64,000 bases of DNA, from NCBI RefSeq assembly GCF_000717275.1, contig NZ_JNYV01000008.1, positions 186,001 through 250,000 of the forward strand, given 5' to 3'. Below, one piece after another: positions 52,022-60,138 of this stretch. The DNA is from Kitasatospora arboriphila (GTDB lineage: Bacteria; Actinomycetota; Actinomycetes; Mycobacteriales; Mycobacteriaceae). A model generated the notes under the pieces. The model was not told the DNA's origin, did no database searches, and worked only from the letters and a program-made list of their open reading frames with translations. A program made the position numbers and the translations under genes. How positions within the stretch are numbered: the first letter of the stretch is position 1; each line of letters starts with the position of its first letter.

Positions 52022-53431
52022 ATGCCCAAGACCTACGTCGGCGCCCGACTGCGACAGCTGCGCTCCGAGCGCGGCATCTCCCAGGTTGCCCTGGCGCAGT
52101 CACTGGACATCTCCCCGTCGTATCTCAACCAGATCGAGCACGACGCCAGACCGCTGACCGCTCCCGTATTGCTCAAGATCAGCGAGGTGTTCGGCGTCGA
52201 CACCTCATTCTTCGATTCTCAGGACAATGCGCGACTGATTGCCGAGGTGCGTGAGGTGGTGATGGACGAGGACGTGGGCGCCAGCGCCGACGCTCAAGAG
52301 ATCACCGATCTGGTTGCCAGCCATCCCGAACTCGCCAAGGCCATGGTGAACCTGCACCGCAGATATCGGATCGCCACCGATCAACTCGCAGCCGCAACGG
52401 ACGACCGGGGCGACGGCAGCATGCGCGGTTCGATCAGCGCACCGCACGAAGAAGTGCGCGACTACTTCTATCAGCGTCACAACTACCTCCACGAGCTCGA
52501 CACCGCCGCCGAGGAACTCACCACCCGCATGCGGATGCACTCCGGCGACATTCGGCACGAGATCACCGACAGACTGCAGACGGTGCACGGGGTACAGATC
52601 GTGCGACGCGTCGACCTGGGCGACACCGTGCTGCACCGATTCGACCCGGCCACACGACGTCTGGAGATCTCGGGGCACCTCTCCCAGGGACAGCGGGTGT
52701 TCAAGCTGGCAGCCGAACTAGGGCACCTCGAGTGCGGCGACCTCATGCGTCAGATGGTCGACGAGGGCAACTTCACCTCGGACGAGGCCCGGCGGCTGGC
52801 CCTACTCGGGATGGCGAACTACTACGCTGCCGCCGCGGTGCTGCCCTACTCCCAGTTCCACGGTGCCGCAGAGGATTATCGCTACGACATCGAACGACTG
52901 TCGGCGTTCTTCTCGGTGTCGTACGAGACGATCTGCCATCGGCTGTCCACTCTGCAGCGCCCCAACCTGCGCGGTGTGCCGTTCACGTTCGTGCGCGTCG
53001 ACCGCGCCGGCAACATGTCGAAACGACAGTCCGCCACCGGTTTCCATTTCTCGAACAGCGGCGGCACGTGCCCGCTGTGGAACGTGTACGAGACGTTCGG
53101 CTCGCCGGGCAAGATCCAGATCCAGATCGCGCAGATGCCCGACGGTCGCAACTACTTATGGGTGGCGCGCACCGTCGAGCGGCGCGCGGCGCGATTCGGC
53201 CAGCCGGGCAAGACCTTTGCCATCGGGCTCGGATGCGAGCAGCGTCACGCAGCACGGCTCGTGTATTCGGATGGTCTCGAGATCGGTCCGCAGGCCAACG
53301 TGACCCCGATCGGTGCCGGGTGCCGGGTCTGTGAACGGGTCAATTGCCCGCAGCGAGCCTTCCCTGCGCTCGGCGTCAAGCTCGACATCGACGAGCACCG
53401 CAGCACCGTCTCGCCGTACCTGGTGCGCTGA
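52022..53431 (+). CDS. ramB: RamB-type acetate metabolism regulator
   Basis: 469 aa from ATG 52022. XRE HTH at the start (RLRQLRSERGISQVALAQSL, DISPSYLNQIEHDARPL), a central ImmA/IrrE-like region in which the metal motif is degenerate (LAAELGHLECGD), and a C-terminal domain with paired Cys (GGTCPLW; GCRVCERVNCPQRAFP). In corynebacteria and mycobacteria RamB controls isocitrate lyase. Its position near aceA and the upstream RamB-like box support this. Confidence 0.93.
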   Translation: MPKTYVGARLRQLRSERGISQVALAQSLDISPSYLNQIEHDARPLTAPVLLKISEVFGVDTSFFDSQDNARLIAEVREVVMDEDVGASADAQEITDLVASHPELAKAMVNLHRRYRIATDQLAAATDDRGDGSMRGSISAPHEEVRDYFYQRHNYLHELDTAAEELTTRMRMHSGDIRHEITDRLQTVHGVQIVRRVDLGDTVLHRFDPATRRLEISGHLSQGQRVFKLAAELGHLECGDLMRQMVDEGNFTSDEARRLALLGMANYYAAAAVLPYSQFHGAAEDYRYDIERLSAFFSVSYETICHRLSTLQRPNLRGVPFTFVRVDRAGNMSKRQSATGFHFSNSGGTCPLWNVYETFGSPGKIQIQIAQMPDGRNYLWVARTVERRAARFGQPGKTFAIGLGCEQRHAARLVYSDGLEIGPQANVTPIGAGCRVCERVNCPQRAFPALGVKLDIDEHRSTVSPYLVR

Positions 53432-53448
53432 ACCCGAGCCGCCAGGAC

Positions 53449-54228
53449 CTAGACCGGATCGAGGATACGCCGCAGGAACTGCTTGGTCCGTTGGTGTTTG
53501 GGTGCCCCGATGACCTCAGCAGGTGGCCCCTTCTCCAACACCACCCCGCCGTCGGCAAACAGCACCTGGTCGGCGACCTTCTGCGCGAAGTGGATCTCGT
53601 GGGTCACCACGATCATCGTCCAACCTTGTGCGGCAAGGTCTTTCATCACGCCGAGCACCTCCCCCACCAGCTCGGGGTCCAGCGCTGACGTGGGCTCGTC
53701 GAACAGCATCAATTTGGGCTTGAGTGCAAGCGCTCGAGCGATTCCCACGCGCTGCTGCTGGCCACCGGACAGCTGATGCGGGTACTGGTCGCGCTTGTCG
53801 GTCAGGCCGACTTGCTCGAGCAATGCGTTGGCCTCGGTGATGACCTCGTCGCGCGGGCGCTTCTGCACGATAGTCGGGCCTTCGATGATGTTCTCCAGCA
53901 CTGTCTTGTGCGGAAACAGATTGTGTCCCTGGAACACCATGCCCGACTGCGCCCGGTACCGGGCCAGCAGCGGCTTTGCGACCGGTGCGTCGAAATCGAC
54001 GGCGACGTCGGCGATGGAGACCTGGCCGCCGTCGGGGATGTCGAGTGCGTTGAGCGAGCGCAGGATGGTCGTCTTGCCTGATCCGGACGGGCCGATCAGC
54101 GTGGTGACCGATCCGGTTGCAACGGTGAAGTCGATGCCCCGGAGCACGTGGTTGTCGCCGAATGATTTGGAGAGACCGGTGACTGTGACCAGGTCGCCGG
54201 TGGGCTCGGATTTACGGAGATCGGTCAT
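53449..54228 (-). CDS. Polar amino-acid ABC transporter, ATP-binding subunit
   Basis: 259 aa from ATG 54228, ATGA-overlapping the permease stop. Walker A IGPSGSGKTT, Q loop VFQGHNLFPHKTV, signature QLSGGQQQRVGIARAL, Walker B LMLFDEPTSALDPE, switch VVTHEIHFA. GlnQ/HisP type. It pairs with the fused binding protein/permease upstream. Confidence 0.93.
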   Translation of the reverse strand: MTDLRKSEPTGDLVTVTGLSKSFGDNHVLRGIDFTVATGSVTTLIGPSGSGKTTILRSLNALDIPDGGQVSIADVAVDFDAPVAKPLLARYRAQSGMVFQGHNLFPHKTVLENIIEGPTIVQKRPRDEVITEANALLEQVGLTDKRDQYPHQLSGGQQQRVGIARALALKPKLMLFDEPTSALDPELVGEVLGVMKDLAAQGWTMIVVTHEIHFAQKVADQVLFADGGVVLEKGPPAEVIGAPKHQRTKQFLRRILDPV

Positions 54229-55697
54229 TTGGCCACAAACCTGTCCAGTCGGAACTCGAGGCGCCCCTGCACAAAGGCCAGTGCAAGGCACACAATCCAG
54301 TAATACAGGGCGGCGGTGCCGTAGAGGGCGAAGTACTCGAAGGCGGGGGCTGCCGCGATCTGTGCAGTCCGTAGAAGCTCGGTCACCAGGATCGTCGAGG
54401 CCAGCGATGTGTCCTTCACCAATGAGATCAGGGTGTTCGACAGCGGCGGAACAGCGGTGCGCAGAGCCTGAGGCAGGATGATGCGCCGGAGAGCGGTGGT
54501 GTAGCCCATCCCGATCGTCTCCGCGGCCTCCCACTGGCCCTTCGGAATGCTGCCGATGGCCGCCCTGATGATCTCGGCAGCGTAGCCACCGACGTTGAGG
54601 CTGAACGCGATTGCTGCGGCCGGGAACGGATTGATGAGGATGTTCAATTCGGGCAGTGCATAGAAGATGATGAAGAGCTGCACCAGCAACGGGGTGCCTC
54701 GGATCAGGGATATGTAGATCCGGGCCACCGAGGAGATGGCCCGGCTCCTCGACATCCTGGCCAGTGCCACGCCGAGCGCGATGACCAGTCCGAAGAAGAA
54801 GCTGATCGCCGTCAGTGGGATGGTGACGGTGATGGTGGCCTTGGCCATCGGCCAGAGGTTGTCGGCGATGAGTTCCCACGTGCTCGGTGCTGTCTTCTCC
54901 TCGGCCGTGCCGGCTGCATTGGCGTCGAGATAGGTCTGCGAGATCTCCTTGAGGGTTCCGTCTGCCCGCAGCTCGTCCAGCGCGCCGTTGATGTTGTCGA
55001 GCAGTCCGCTGTCCTTGCGGGCGGCAAACGCCTGCTCAGAGCGCTCCCCGATGTTCGCGGCGATCTTGATGCTGGTGTCGCCGGTGGTGGCCTGATAGGC
55101 GAGCACCGAGAGACTGTCGTTGACCGTGGCCTGCACGCGGCCCTGGTTGAGCAGTTTGATCGCGGGGGTGAAACCGTCCACCGACTCGACGGTTGCCCCG
55201 GCGTCTCGTGCCACCCCGGCCCAGTTGCTGGTCTCCGTCTGCGCGGTGGTCTTGCCCCGGAGGTCGGCCAGCGACGTGATGGACGTGTCGTCGGCCTGGG
55301 TGACGATCACGCCCTCTCCGATCGCGTAAGGCTCCGACAGGTCATATTTCGCTTTGCGCTCGTCGGTGATGGTGACCTGATTGGCCACCACATCGAAGCG
55401 GTCGGCCTCGAGGGCGGCGAAGATCGAGTCGAAGGGCACCTCGACGAACTCCACCCGCAGACCGAGCTTGTCGCCCACGGCCTTTGCGACGTCGACGTCG
55501 TAGCCGACAAGTTCGCCGGTCTGAGAGTCGTGGTAACTGAACGGCGGATATGTGCCCTCTGTCCCCACCCGCAGCACACCTGATTTCTCGAGTTCGGCAA
55601 AACCACCGACATCGTCGCCGCCACACCCGGCAAGAACGGCCATGGCCGCAAGCGCGGCCCCGACCACGATCAGTATCCGACGCACGAGTCGCTCCAC
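54225..55697 (-). CDS. Fused substrate-binding lipoprotein and permease of an amino-acid ABC transporter
   Basis: 490 aa. Lipobox AVLAGC, then an SBP_bac_3 domain at ~35-270 (LRVGTEGTYPPFSYHDSQTG, GYDVDVAKAVGDKLGLRVEF). A HisM-type permease at ~285-490 follows, with EAA loop (WEAAETIGMGYTTALRRIIL) and ALYYWIVCLALAFVQGRLE. Normally these are separate genes. The binding domain looks like the cystine/polar amino acid group, but the substrate is not certain. Confidence 0.9.
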   Translation of the reverse strand: MERLVRRILIVVGAALAAMAVLAGCGGDDVGGFAELEKSGVLRVGTEGTYPPFSYHDSQTGELVGYDVDVAKAVGDKLGLRVEFVEVPFDSIFAALEADRFDVVANQVTITDERKAKYDLSEPYAIGEGVIVTQADDTSITSLADLRGKTTAQTETSNWAGVARDAGATVESVDGFTPAIKLLNQGRVQATVNDSLSVLAYQATTGDTSIKIAANIGERSEQAFAARKDSGLLDNINGALDELRADGTLKEISQTYLDANAAGTAEEKTAPSTWELIADNLWPMAKATITVTIPLTAISFFFGLVIALGVALARMSRSRAISSVARIYISLIRGTPLLVQLFIIFYALPELNILINPFPAAAIAFSLNVGGYAAEIIRAAIGSIPKGQWEAAETIGMGYTTALRRIILPQALRTAVPPLSNTLISLVKDTSLASTILVTELLRTAQIAAAPAFEYFALYGTAALYYWIVCLALAFVQGRLEFRLDRFVAK

Positions 55698-55833
55698 TCC
55701 TCGATCATCAAGCCGCCCCGATCAACTCTGCCCGAATGCCCCGCTCGGCGACCACTCGAGTACACCCGAATGCCGGCGACGCTTTCCAGGATCTCAAATG
55801 ATTGCGTGCGACTCCGGGTCGGCGGCACTCCGA

Positions 55834-55839
55834 TAGGTT
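55834..55839 (+). promoter_or_regulatory. Leaderless-type -10 (TAGGTT) of the CMD gene
   Basis: Ends 6 nt before GTG 55846, favouring this start over TTG 55843. Confidence 0.55.
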
Positions 55840-55845
55840 GGCTTG

Positions 55846-56376
55846 GTGAGTTCACAACGGATCGACCCCGGAAACCTTCGTCAGCTCGGACCGTTCAACT
55901 GGGTGATCAGCAAGGGTGCCGCGCGCACCCTCGGCCTGTCGGACATGCACCTGTTCTCCACGCTGGGCCGCGGCAAGGGCCTCTTTCGTGGATGGCTGCA
56001 CTATTCGGCGAAGATGATGCCGTTCGGCTCACTCGCTCGGCACGACACCGAACTGGTGATCATCAGAACCGCCCATCTACGCACCTGCGAGTACGAACTC
56101 GGCCATCACAAGCGTCTCGGGAAGCGCGCGGGCATCGACGAGGCGGAGTTCTCGCGGATCCTCCAGGGGCCGGACGCGGGATGGTCGGGCAAAGAACTGG
56201 CGTTGCTGCGCGCGGTCGACGAGCTGGTGGGTACCAAGGACCTGAGCGACGTGACGTGGAAGGAGCTGTCTGTGCATCTCGACGACCGCCGACTCATCGA
56301 GTTCGTCCTGCTCGTCGGTCAATACGATTCGCTGGCCACCACAATCGGAACGTTGCGCATCGAGCGTGACCATTGA
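55846..56376 (+). CDS. Carboxymuconolactone decarboxylase/AhpD-like protein
   Basis: 176 aa from GTG 55846. The helical core has RHDTELVIIRTAHLRTCEYE then LGHHKRLGKRAGI, where AhpD has ExxxxCxxC..H; here only one Cys remains, so no CxxC disulfide chemistry. Possibly the counterpart of Rv0464c beside ramB in M. tuberculosis. Co-translated with the following methyltransferase. Confidence 0.85.
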   Translation: MSSQRIDPGNLRQLGPFNWVISKGAARTLGLSDMHLFSTLGRGKGLFRGWLHYSAKMMPFGSLARHDTELVIIRTAHLRTCEYELGHHKRLGKRAGIDEAEFSRILQGPDAGWSGKELALLRAVDELVGTKDLSDVTWKELSVHLDDRRLIEFVLLVGQYDSLATTIGTLRIERDH

Positions 56377-57122
56377 GCGCCGCCACCGACAAGGTTCGCG
56401 GCATGCTCGACCCGGCGCGGGTGCCCGGGCCCATCGACGACGGCCGGGGTTACCTCGACCTCCTGGGGCCACCCGAGCCCGCTGCGAGCACCAGCTTGTC
56501 GATCATGCAGAACCCGGTGTTCGCCACCATCTATGAGCGGGCATGGCGGCCGGTGTTCACCCGACTGTTCAGCCTGGGCGGCACGTCCACAAAGGAGTTC
56601 GACCGGCAACTGGTCGCACGTCTCGGCCGCGCCGGCGACCGCACCATCCTCGATGTGGCATGCGGTCCCGGCAACTACACCCGCACACTGTCCGATCAGC
56701 TGACCGGGGAGGGAGTGTGCGTGGGTCTGGACTTCTCGGTTCCGATGATCGAACGGGCGGTGCGCACCAACAGCGGTCCGCGAGTGGCATACATACGCGC
56801 CGACGCACACGAAATACCTTTTCCCGACGGCACTTTCGACACCGTCTGCTGCCTGGCCGCTCTGTACCTCGTTCCCGACCCCGGTGTGGTGCTCGACGAG
56901 CTCGCCAGGGTGACGGCGCCGCAGGGCGAGGTCGCGGTCTTCACCTCACTGCGGACCCCTCTCACATCGCTTCCGGGTGTGTCGTTGGTCGCCGGCCGAA
57001 GCGGCTACCACCTCTTTGAGCGGAACGAGGTGACCGACCGACTGCGGGCAGCCGGTCTTGTCGACATCGAACAGACCGTCACCGGCCAGGCCCAGTACGT
57101 CACTGCGCGCAAACCCGGCTGA
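56373..57122 (+). CDS. SAM-dependent methyltransferase (UbiE-like)
   Basis: 249 aa from TTG 56373 (TTGA overlap with the CMD stop). Motif I ILDVACGPGNYTRTLSDQL, motif II GLDFSVPMIERAV, DAHEIPFPDGTFDTVCCLAA. A long N-terminal arm (MQNPVFATIYERAWRPVFTR) is as in mycobacterial quinone or lipid methyltransferases. Substrate unknown. Confidence 0.87.
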   Translation: MSAATDKVRGMLDPARVPGPIDDGRGYLDLLGPPEPAASTSLSIMQNPVFATIYERAWRPVFTRLFSLGGTSTKEFDRQLVARLGRAGDRTILDVACGPGNYTRTLSDQLTGEGVCVGLDFSVPMIERAVRTNSGPRVAYIRADAHEIPFPDGTFDTVCCLAALYLVPDPGVVLDELARVTAPQGEVAVFTSLRTPLTSLPGVSLVAGRSGYHLFERNEVTDRLRAAGLVDIEQTVTGQAQYVTARKPG

Positions 57123-57148
57123 ACACCTCGAGCGCCGGGGCAACGGGG

Positions 57149-57850
57149 TCAACTCAGGGCGTGAAGGTTTTTCGCCGTCGGTGATTTTTCGACCGACTCG
57201 GGATCAGGGTCCGTCCGCAGCAGCCGATCGGCGGTACCGGAAGTGGTCACCGTGAACCAATAGTGCTCGTTCTTGTAGTGATGAAACCGGTGGTTGCGCC
57301 ACGTCGCCTTGTACAGACGGCTTTTCGGCTTGTAGTCGGTATGGATCAGATAGTGCGTCCACTCGTAGACGAGCCCCAGCACGCCCAGAGTGGTCAAGAA
57401 TGTCAGTCCCAGCCCGAGCCGTCCGAACGCGAAGACGCCGATCAGGACTGCGACCGGGATCACGACGCAGAGCACCTGCCACGGGATGAAGATCAGCGGT
57501 ATGTTCCGCGGATCCCGGTGGTGTTCACGGTGTTTGCGCGAGAGCAGTGAATCGACCTTCAGCGAGCCGACAGATCTCGGGCGCCAGTGGAGAACACCGA
57601 CGTGAATGATCCACTCCGCCAGCGGGAACGACGCGATCATCACCGCCGGTACCACCGCGTCGGTCCAGTGCCAATCGGCCACCACGACTCGAGCTGCACC
57701 GGACCCGGCCAGCAGCACCGCGATCATCCACGGTGTGGGATGTCGCACGAACTCGCCGAATGCGGCACCGAGGGTCAGGCCGCGACGACTACTCGATCGC
57801 CCCTGCTCGTCGTTACGAACCCGGTTACGGGCTCGACGGTCAGACGTCAT
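57149..57850 (-). CDS. Fatty acid hydroxylase/sterol desaturase superfamily protein
   Basis: 233 aa, about four TM helices. His clusters for a diiron centre: LAEWIIHVGVLHW, RKHREHHRDP, YEWTHYLIHTDY and WRNHRFHHYKNEHYWF. Membrane enzyme hydroxylating or desaturating a lipid or carotenoid. Its start overlaps the fadR-like stop by 11 bp, so it is co-transcribed with that regulator. Confidence 0.88.
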   Translation of the reverse strand: MTSDRRARNRVRNDEQGRSSSRRGLTLGAAFGEFVRHPTPWMIAVLLAGSGAARVVVADWHWTDAVVPAVMIASFPLAEWIIHVGVLHWRPRSVGSLKVDSLLSRKHREHHRDPRNIPLIFIPWQVLCVVIPVAVLIGVFAFGRLGLGLTFLTTLGVLGLVYEWTHYLIHTDYKPKSRLYKATWRNHRFHHYKNEHYWFTVTTSGTADRLLRTDPDPESVEKSPTAKNLHALS

Positions 57851-58601
57851 CGTTGTCCTCCGAATCGCTTTCTCCCTCGCGCAGCAAGGTCTCCATGTCT
57901 CCGAACGCCGACATCAAGATCGATGTGGCGGGTGCAAGCAGGGTGGCGGCCGCCTGAGTGGCCGCCGCGGGATCGCGATCCGCGATCGCCTCGACGATCG
58001 CGCGGTAACCGTCGGCGTTGCCGACTTCGTCAGCCAGCGCCACTGCGAACGCTGACAACGCCGGTTCGTAAGCGGCCCGCATGGTGTTGTACAAGAGCCG
58101 GAAGGTGATCGAATCGGCACCGTCGACCACCGCGTCCCAGAAATCGAGCGCCGCAACCTGTTGGGCCACTGGATCTGCGGTGTCGGCGAGCTTCTGCGCC
58201 GCCGATTGCGCCGCGGCTATCTGGGTGGCGTTTGCACGCTGCGCAGCCAGTTCGGCCACTTTGGGTCCGATGTGCGCCCTGACCTCCACCACCGAGCGGG
58301 CCACGGATACATCGAGTTCGCCTCCTCGAAAGAGCAGTCGCGGAAGCAGATCGAGCCCGCCGAACCTCCTGACGTCCTGAACCGTGGTGCCCCCACCCTG
58401 GCGGATGGTGACCAGACCAGCTGCTGCCACACGCTTCATGGCCTCACGAATCGCGGGTCTTGACACTCCCAGCACTCTGGCCAATTCCCGCTCGCTGGGC
58501 AGGTTCTGGCCTGCGGGCAGATCCCCGCTGAGCACCCCGTCGACGATCTGCTCGAAGACGTCTTCGGGCACGCTGCGATGTTTGATCGGTTCGAACGGCA
58601 T
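57840..58601 (-). CDS. GntR/FadR-family transcriptional regulator
   Basis: 253 aa from ATG 58601, with a leaderless promoter. HTH is LPSERELARVLGVSRPAIRE then AMKRVAAAGLV; the C-terminal helical FCD-type domain binds a ligand. The divergent gap to the amidase contains TGGT-CTT-ACCA, the FadR-family operator form. Likely controls itself, the hydroxylase and perhaps the amidase. Confidence 0.9.
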   Translation of the reverse strand: MPFEPIKHRSVPEDVFEQIVDGVLSGDLPAGQNLPSERELARVLGVSRPAIREAMKRVAAAGLVTIRQGGGTTVQDVRRFGGLDLLPRLLFRGGELDVSVARSVVEVRAHIGPKVAELAAQRANATQIAAAQSAAQKLADTADPVAQQVAALDFWDAVVDGADSITFRLLYNTMRAAYEPALSAFAVALADEVGNADGYRAIVEAIADRDPAAATQAAATLLAPATSILMSAFGDMETLLREGESDSEDNDDV

Positions 58602-58607
58602 GGCCCA

Positions 58608-58613
58608 ACGATA
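58608..58613 (-). promoter_or_regulatory. Leaderless-type -10 (TATCGT) of the fadR-like gene
   Basis: On the minus strand it ends 6 nt before ATG 58601. Confidence 0.5.
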
Positions 58614-58637
58614 GGAGCGACCTGGCTATAGGTCAAG

Positions 58638-58648
58638 TGGTCTTACCA
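58638..58648. promoter_or_regulatory. FadR-type operator TGGTCTTACCA
   Basis: Perfect TGGT-N3-ACCA, fitting the FadR/VanR consensus TnGTnnnACnA. It stands between the divergent fadR-like and amidase promoters, 13 bp before the amidase -10. Confidence 0.68.
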
Positions 58649-58660
58649 ATCTTGGTGGGC

Positions 58661-58666
58661 TAGCGT
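58661..58666 (+). promoter_or_regulatory. Leaderless-type -10 (TAGCGT) of the amidase gene
   Basis: Ends 6 nt before ATG 58673. Confidence 0.55.
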
Positions 58667-58672
58667 AAGGCC

Positions 58673-60115
58673 ATGACCGACCGAACCCACGTCCACGCAT
58701 TCACCGACGACGCGCTCGGAGAACACGACGCCACGTCACTGGCCGCAGCGATCGCCGCAGGTGAGATCAGCGCGCGCGAGGCAGCCGACGCCGCCATCGC
58801 CCGTGCGGAGACGGTGAATCCGGAACTCAACGCAATCGTGGTGACGGATTACGACCGCGCGCGCAGGGCCTCCGAACGGCCGACCGGCCGGGTGTTCGCC
58901 GGGGTTTTCGCTGGGGTCCCGACCTTCATCAAGGACAACACCGATATCGCCGGCCTGCCGACGGGCCACGGCTCCAAAGCCGTTCGCCCGAAGGTCAAGG
59001 CCACCACGGAGCCGTACGCCGAGCAGTACCTGTCAACGGGCATGACGATGCTGGGCAAGACCACCCTGCCCGAGTTCGGCTTCAACGCAACCACCGAATT
59101 CGAGCACCTGCCGCCCACCCGAAATCCGTGGAACACCGCCTATTCCGCCGGTGCCTCATCCGGCGGGTCGGCCGCCCTGGTTGCTGCAGGCGTGGTGCCG
59201 ATCGCTCACGCCAACGACGGCGGCGGGTCGATCCGTATCCCGGCTGCCGCATGCGGATTGGTCGGCCTCAAGTTGACGCGCGGCCGCGAGGTGCAGTCGC
59301 TGCAGGGCAAGCAGATGCCGGTCGACATCGTGTCGAACAACGCGGTGACCCGTACCGTGCGCGACACCGCTGCGTTTGTCGCAGCAATCGAACAGTTCCG
59401 GCCCGCCGCGAGGTTGCCCCGCGTGGGCAAGGTGGAAGGACCATCAGAGCGACGTCTGCGGATCGGATTGATCACCGATTCCATCGCAGGCGAGCCCACC
59501 GACGCAGAGACCAAGTCGGCCGTCGACGACACGGCAGCGCTGTTGGCGTCTCTGGGCCACGACGTCCGCGACATCACGATTCCCACCGATCAGACCTTTG
59601 TCCGCAACTTCATCCACTACTGGGCTCTGATGGCCTTCTCCACCCAGCATTTCGGCGGTCGGGTGACGGGTTCTCCGTTCGACAAGTCGAAGACGGACTC
59701 GCTGACCAAAGGCCTGGCGCGGCAATTCGTTCGCCGGCCATGGCTGACGCCGTTGTCGATCCGTGGCCTCAAGAAAAGCGAGCGCCAGTACCGCGAGGCA
59801 TTCACCGACCTCGACATCGTGCTGTCGCCGGTTCTCGGACACACCACCCCGGAGCTCGGATACCTCTCCCCCGCAGCCGGATTCGATGTGATGTTCCCGC
59901 GCTTGGTCAACTACGTGAGTTTCACCCCGTTGAACAACGCCGCCGGTGGACCGGCCATGTCACTACCGCTGGGTCGCACCACCGGCGGCCTGCCCATCGG
60001 AGTCCACTTCTCGGCGGCAAATGGTGACGAACGAACCCTGCTGGAGTTGGCGTTCGAGCTCGAGGCAGCGCGTCCCTTTGCCCGTATCCAGGACCAGGTG
60101 CAGGCAACCGGCTGA
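58673..60115 (+). CDS. Amidase (amidase signature family)
   Basis: 480 aa. Ser-cisSer-Lys set: Lys in VPTFIKDNTDIAG, cis-Ser in SAGASSGGSAALVAAG, nucleophile Ser in NDGGGSIRIPAA. N-terminal LAAAIAAGEISAREAADAAI is typical. Cytoplasmic hydrolysis of a carboxylic amide; the alternative GatA is unlikely as gatB/C are absent here. Possibly under the divergent FadR-type regulator. Confidence 0.93.
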   Translation: MTDRTHVHAFTDDALGEHDATSLAAAIAAGEISAREAADAAIARAETVNPELNAIVVTDYDRARRASERPTGRVFAGVFAGVPTFIKDNTDIAGLPTGHGSKAVRPKVKATTEPYAEQYLSTGMTMLGKTTLPEFGFNATTEFEHLPPTRNPWNTAYSAGASSGGSAALVAAGVVPIAHANDGGGSIRIPAAACGLVGLKLTRGREVQSLQGKQMPVDIVSNNAVTRTVRDTAAFVAAIEQFRPAARLPRVGKVEGPSERRLRIGLITDSIAGEPTDAETKSAVDDTAALLASLGHDVRDITIPTDQTFVRNFIHYWALMAFSTQHFGGRVTGSPFDKSKTDSLTKGLARQFVRRPWLTPLSIRGLKKSERQYREAFTDLDIVLSPVLGHTTPELGYLSPAAGFDVMFPRLVNYVSFTPLNNAAGGPAMSLPLGRTTGGLPIGVHFSAANGDERTLLELAFELEAARPFARIQDQVQATG

Positions 60116-60138
60116 GCCACTCAGCAACCGAAGCGCGA

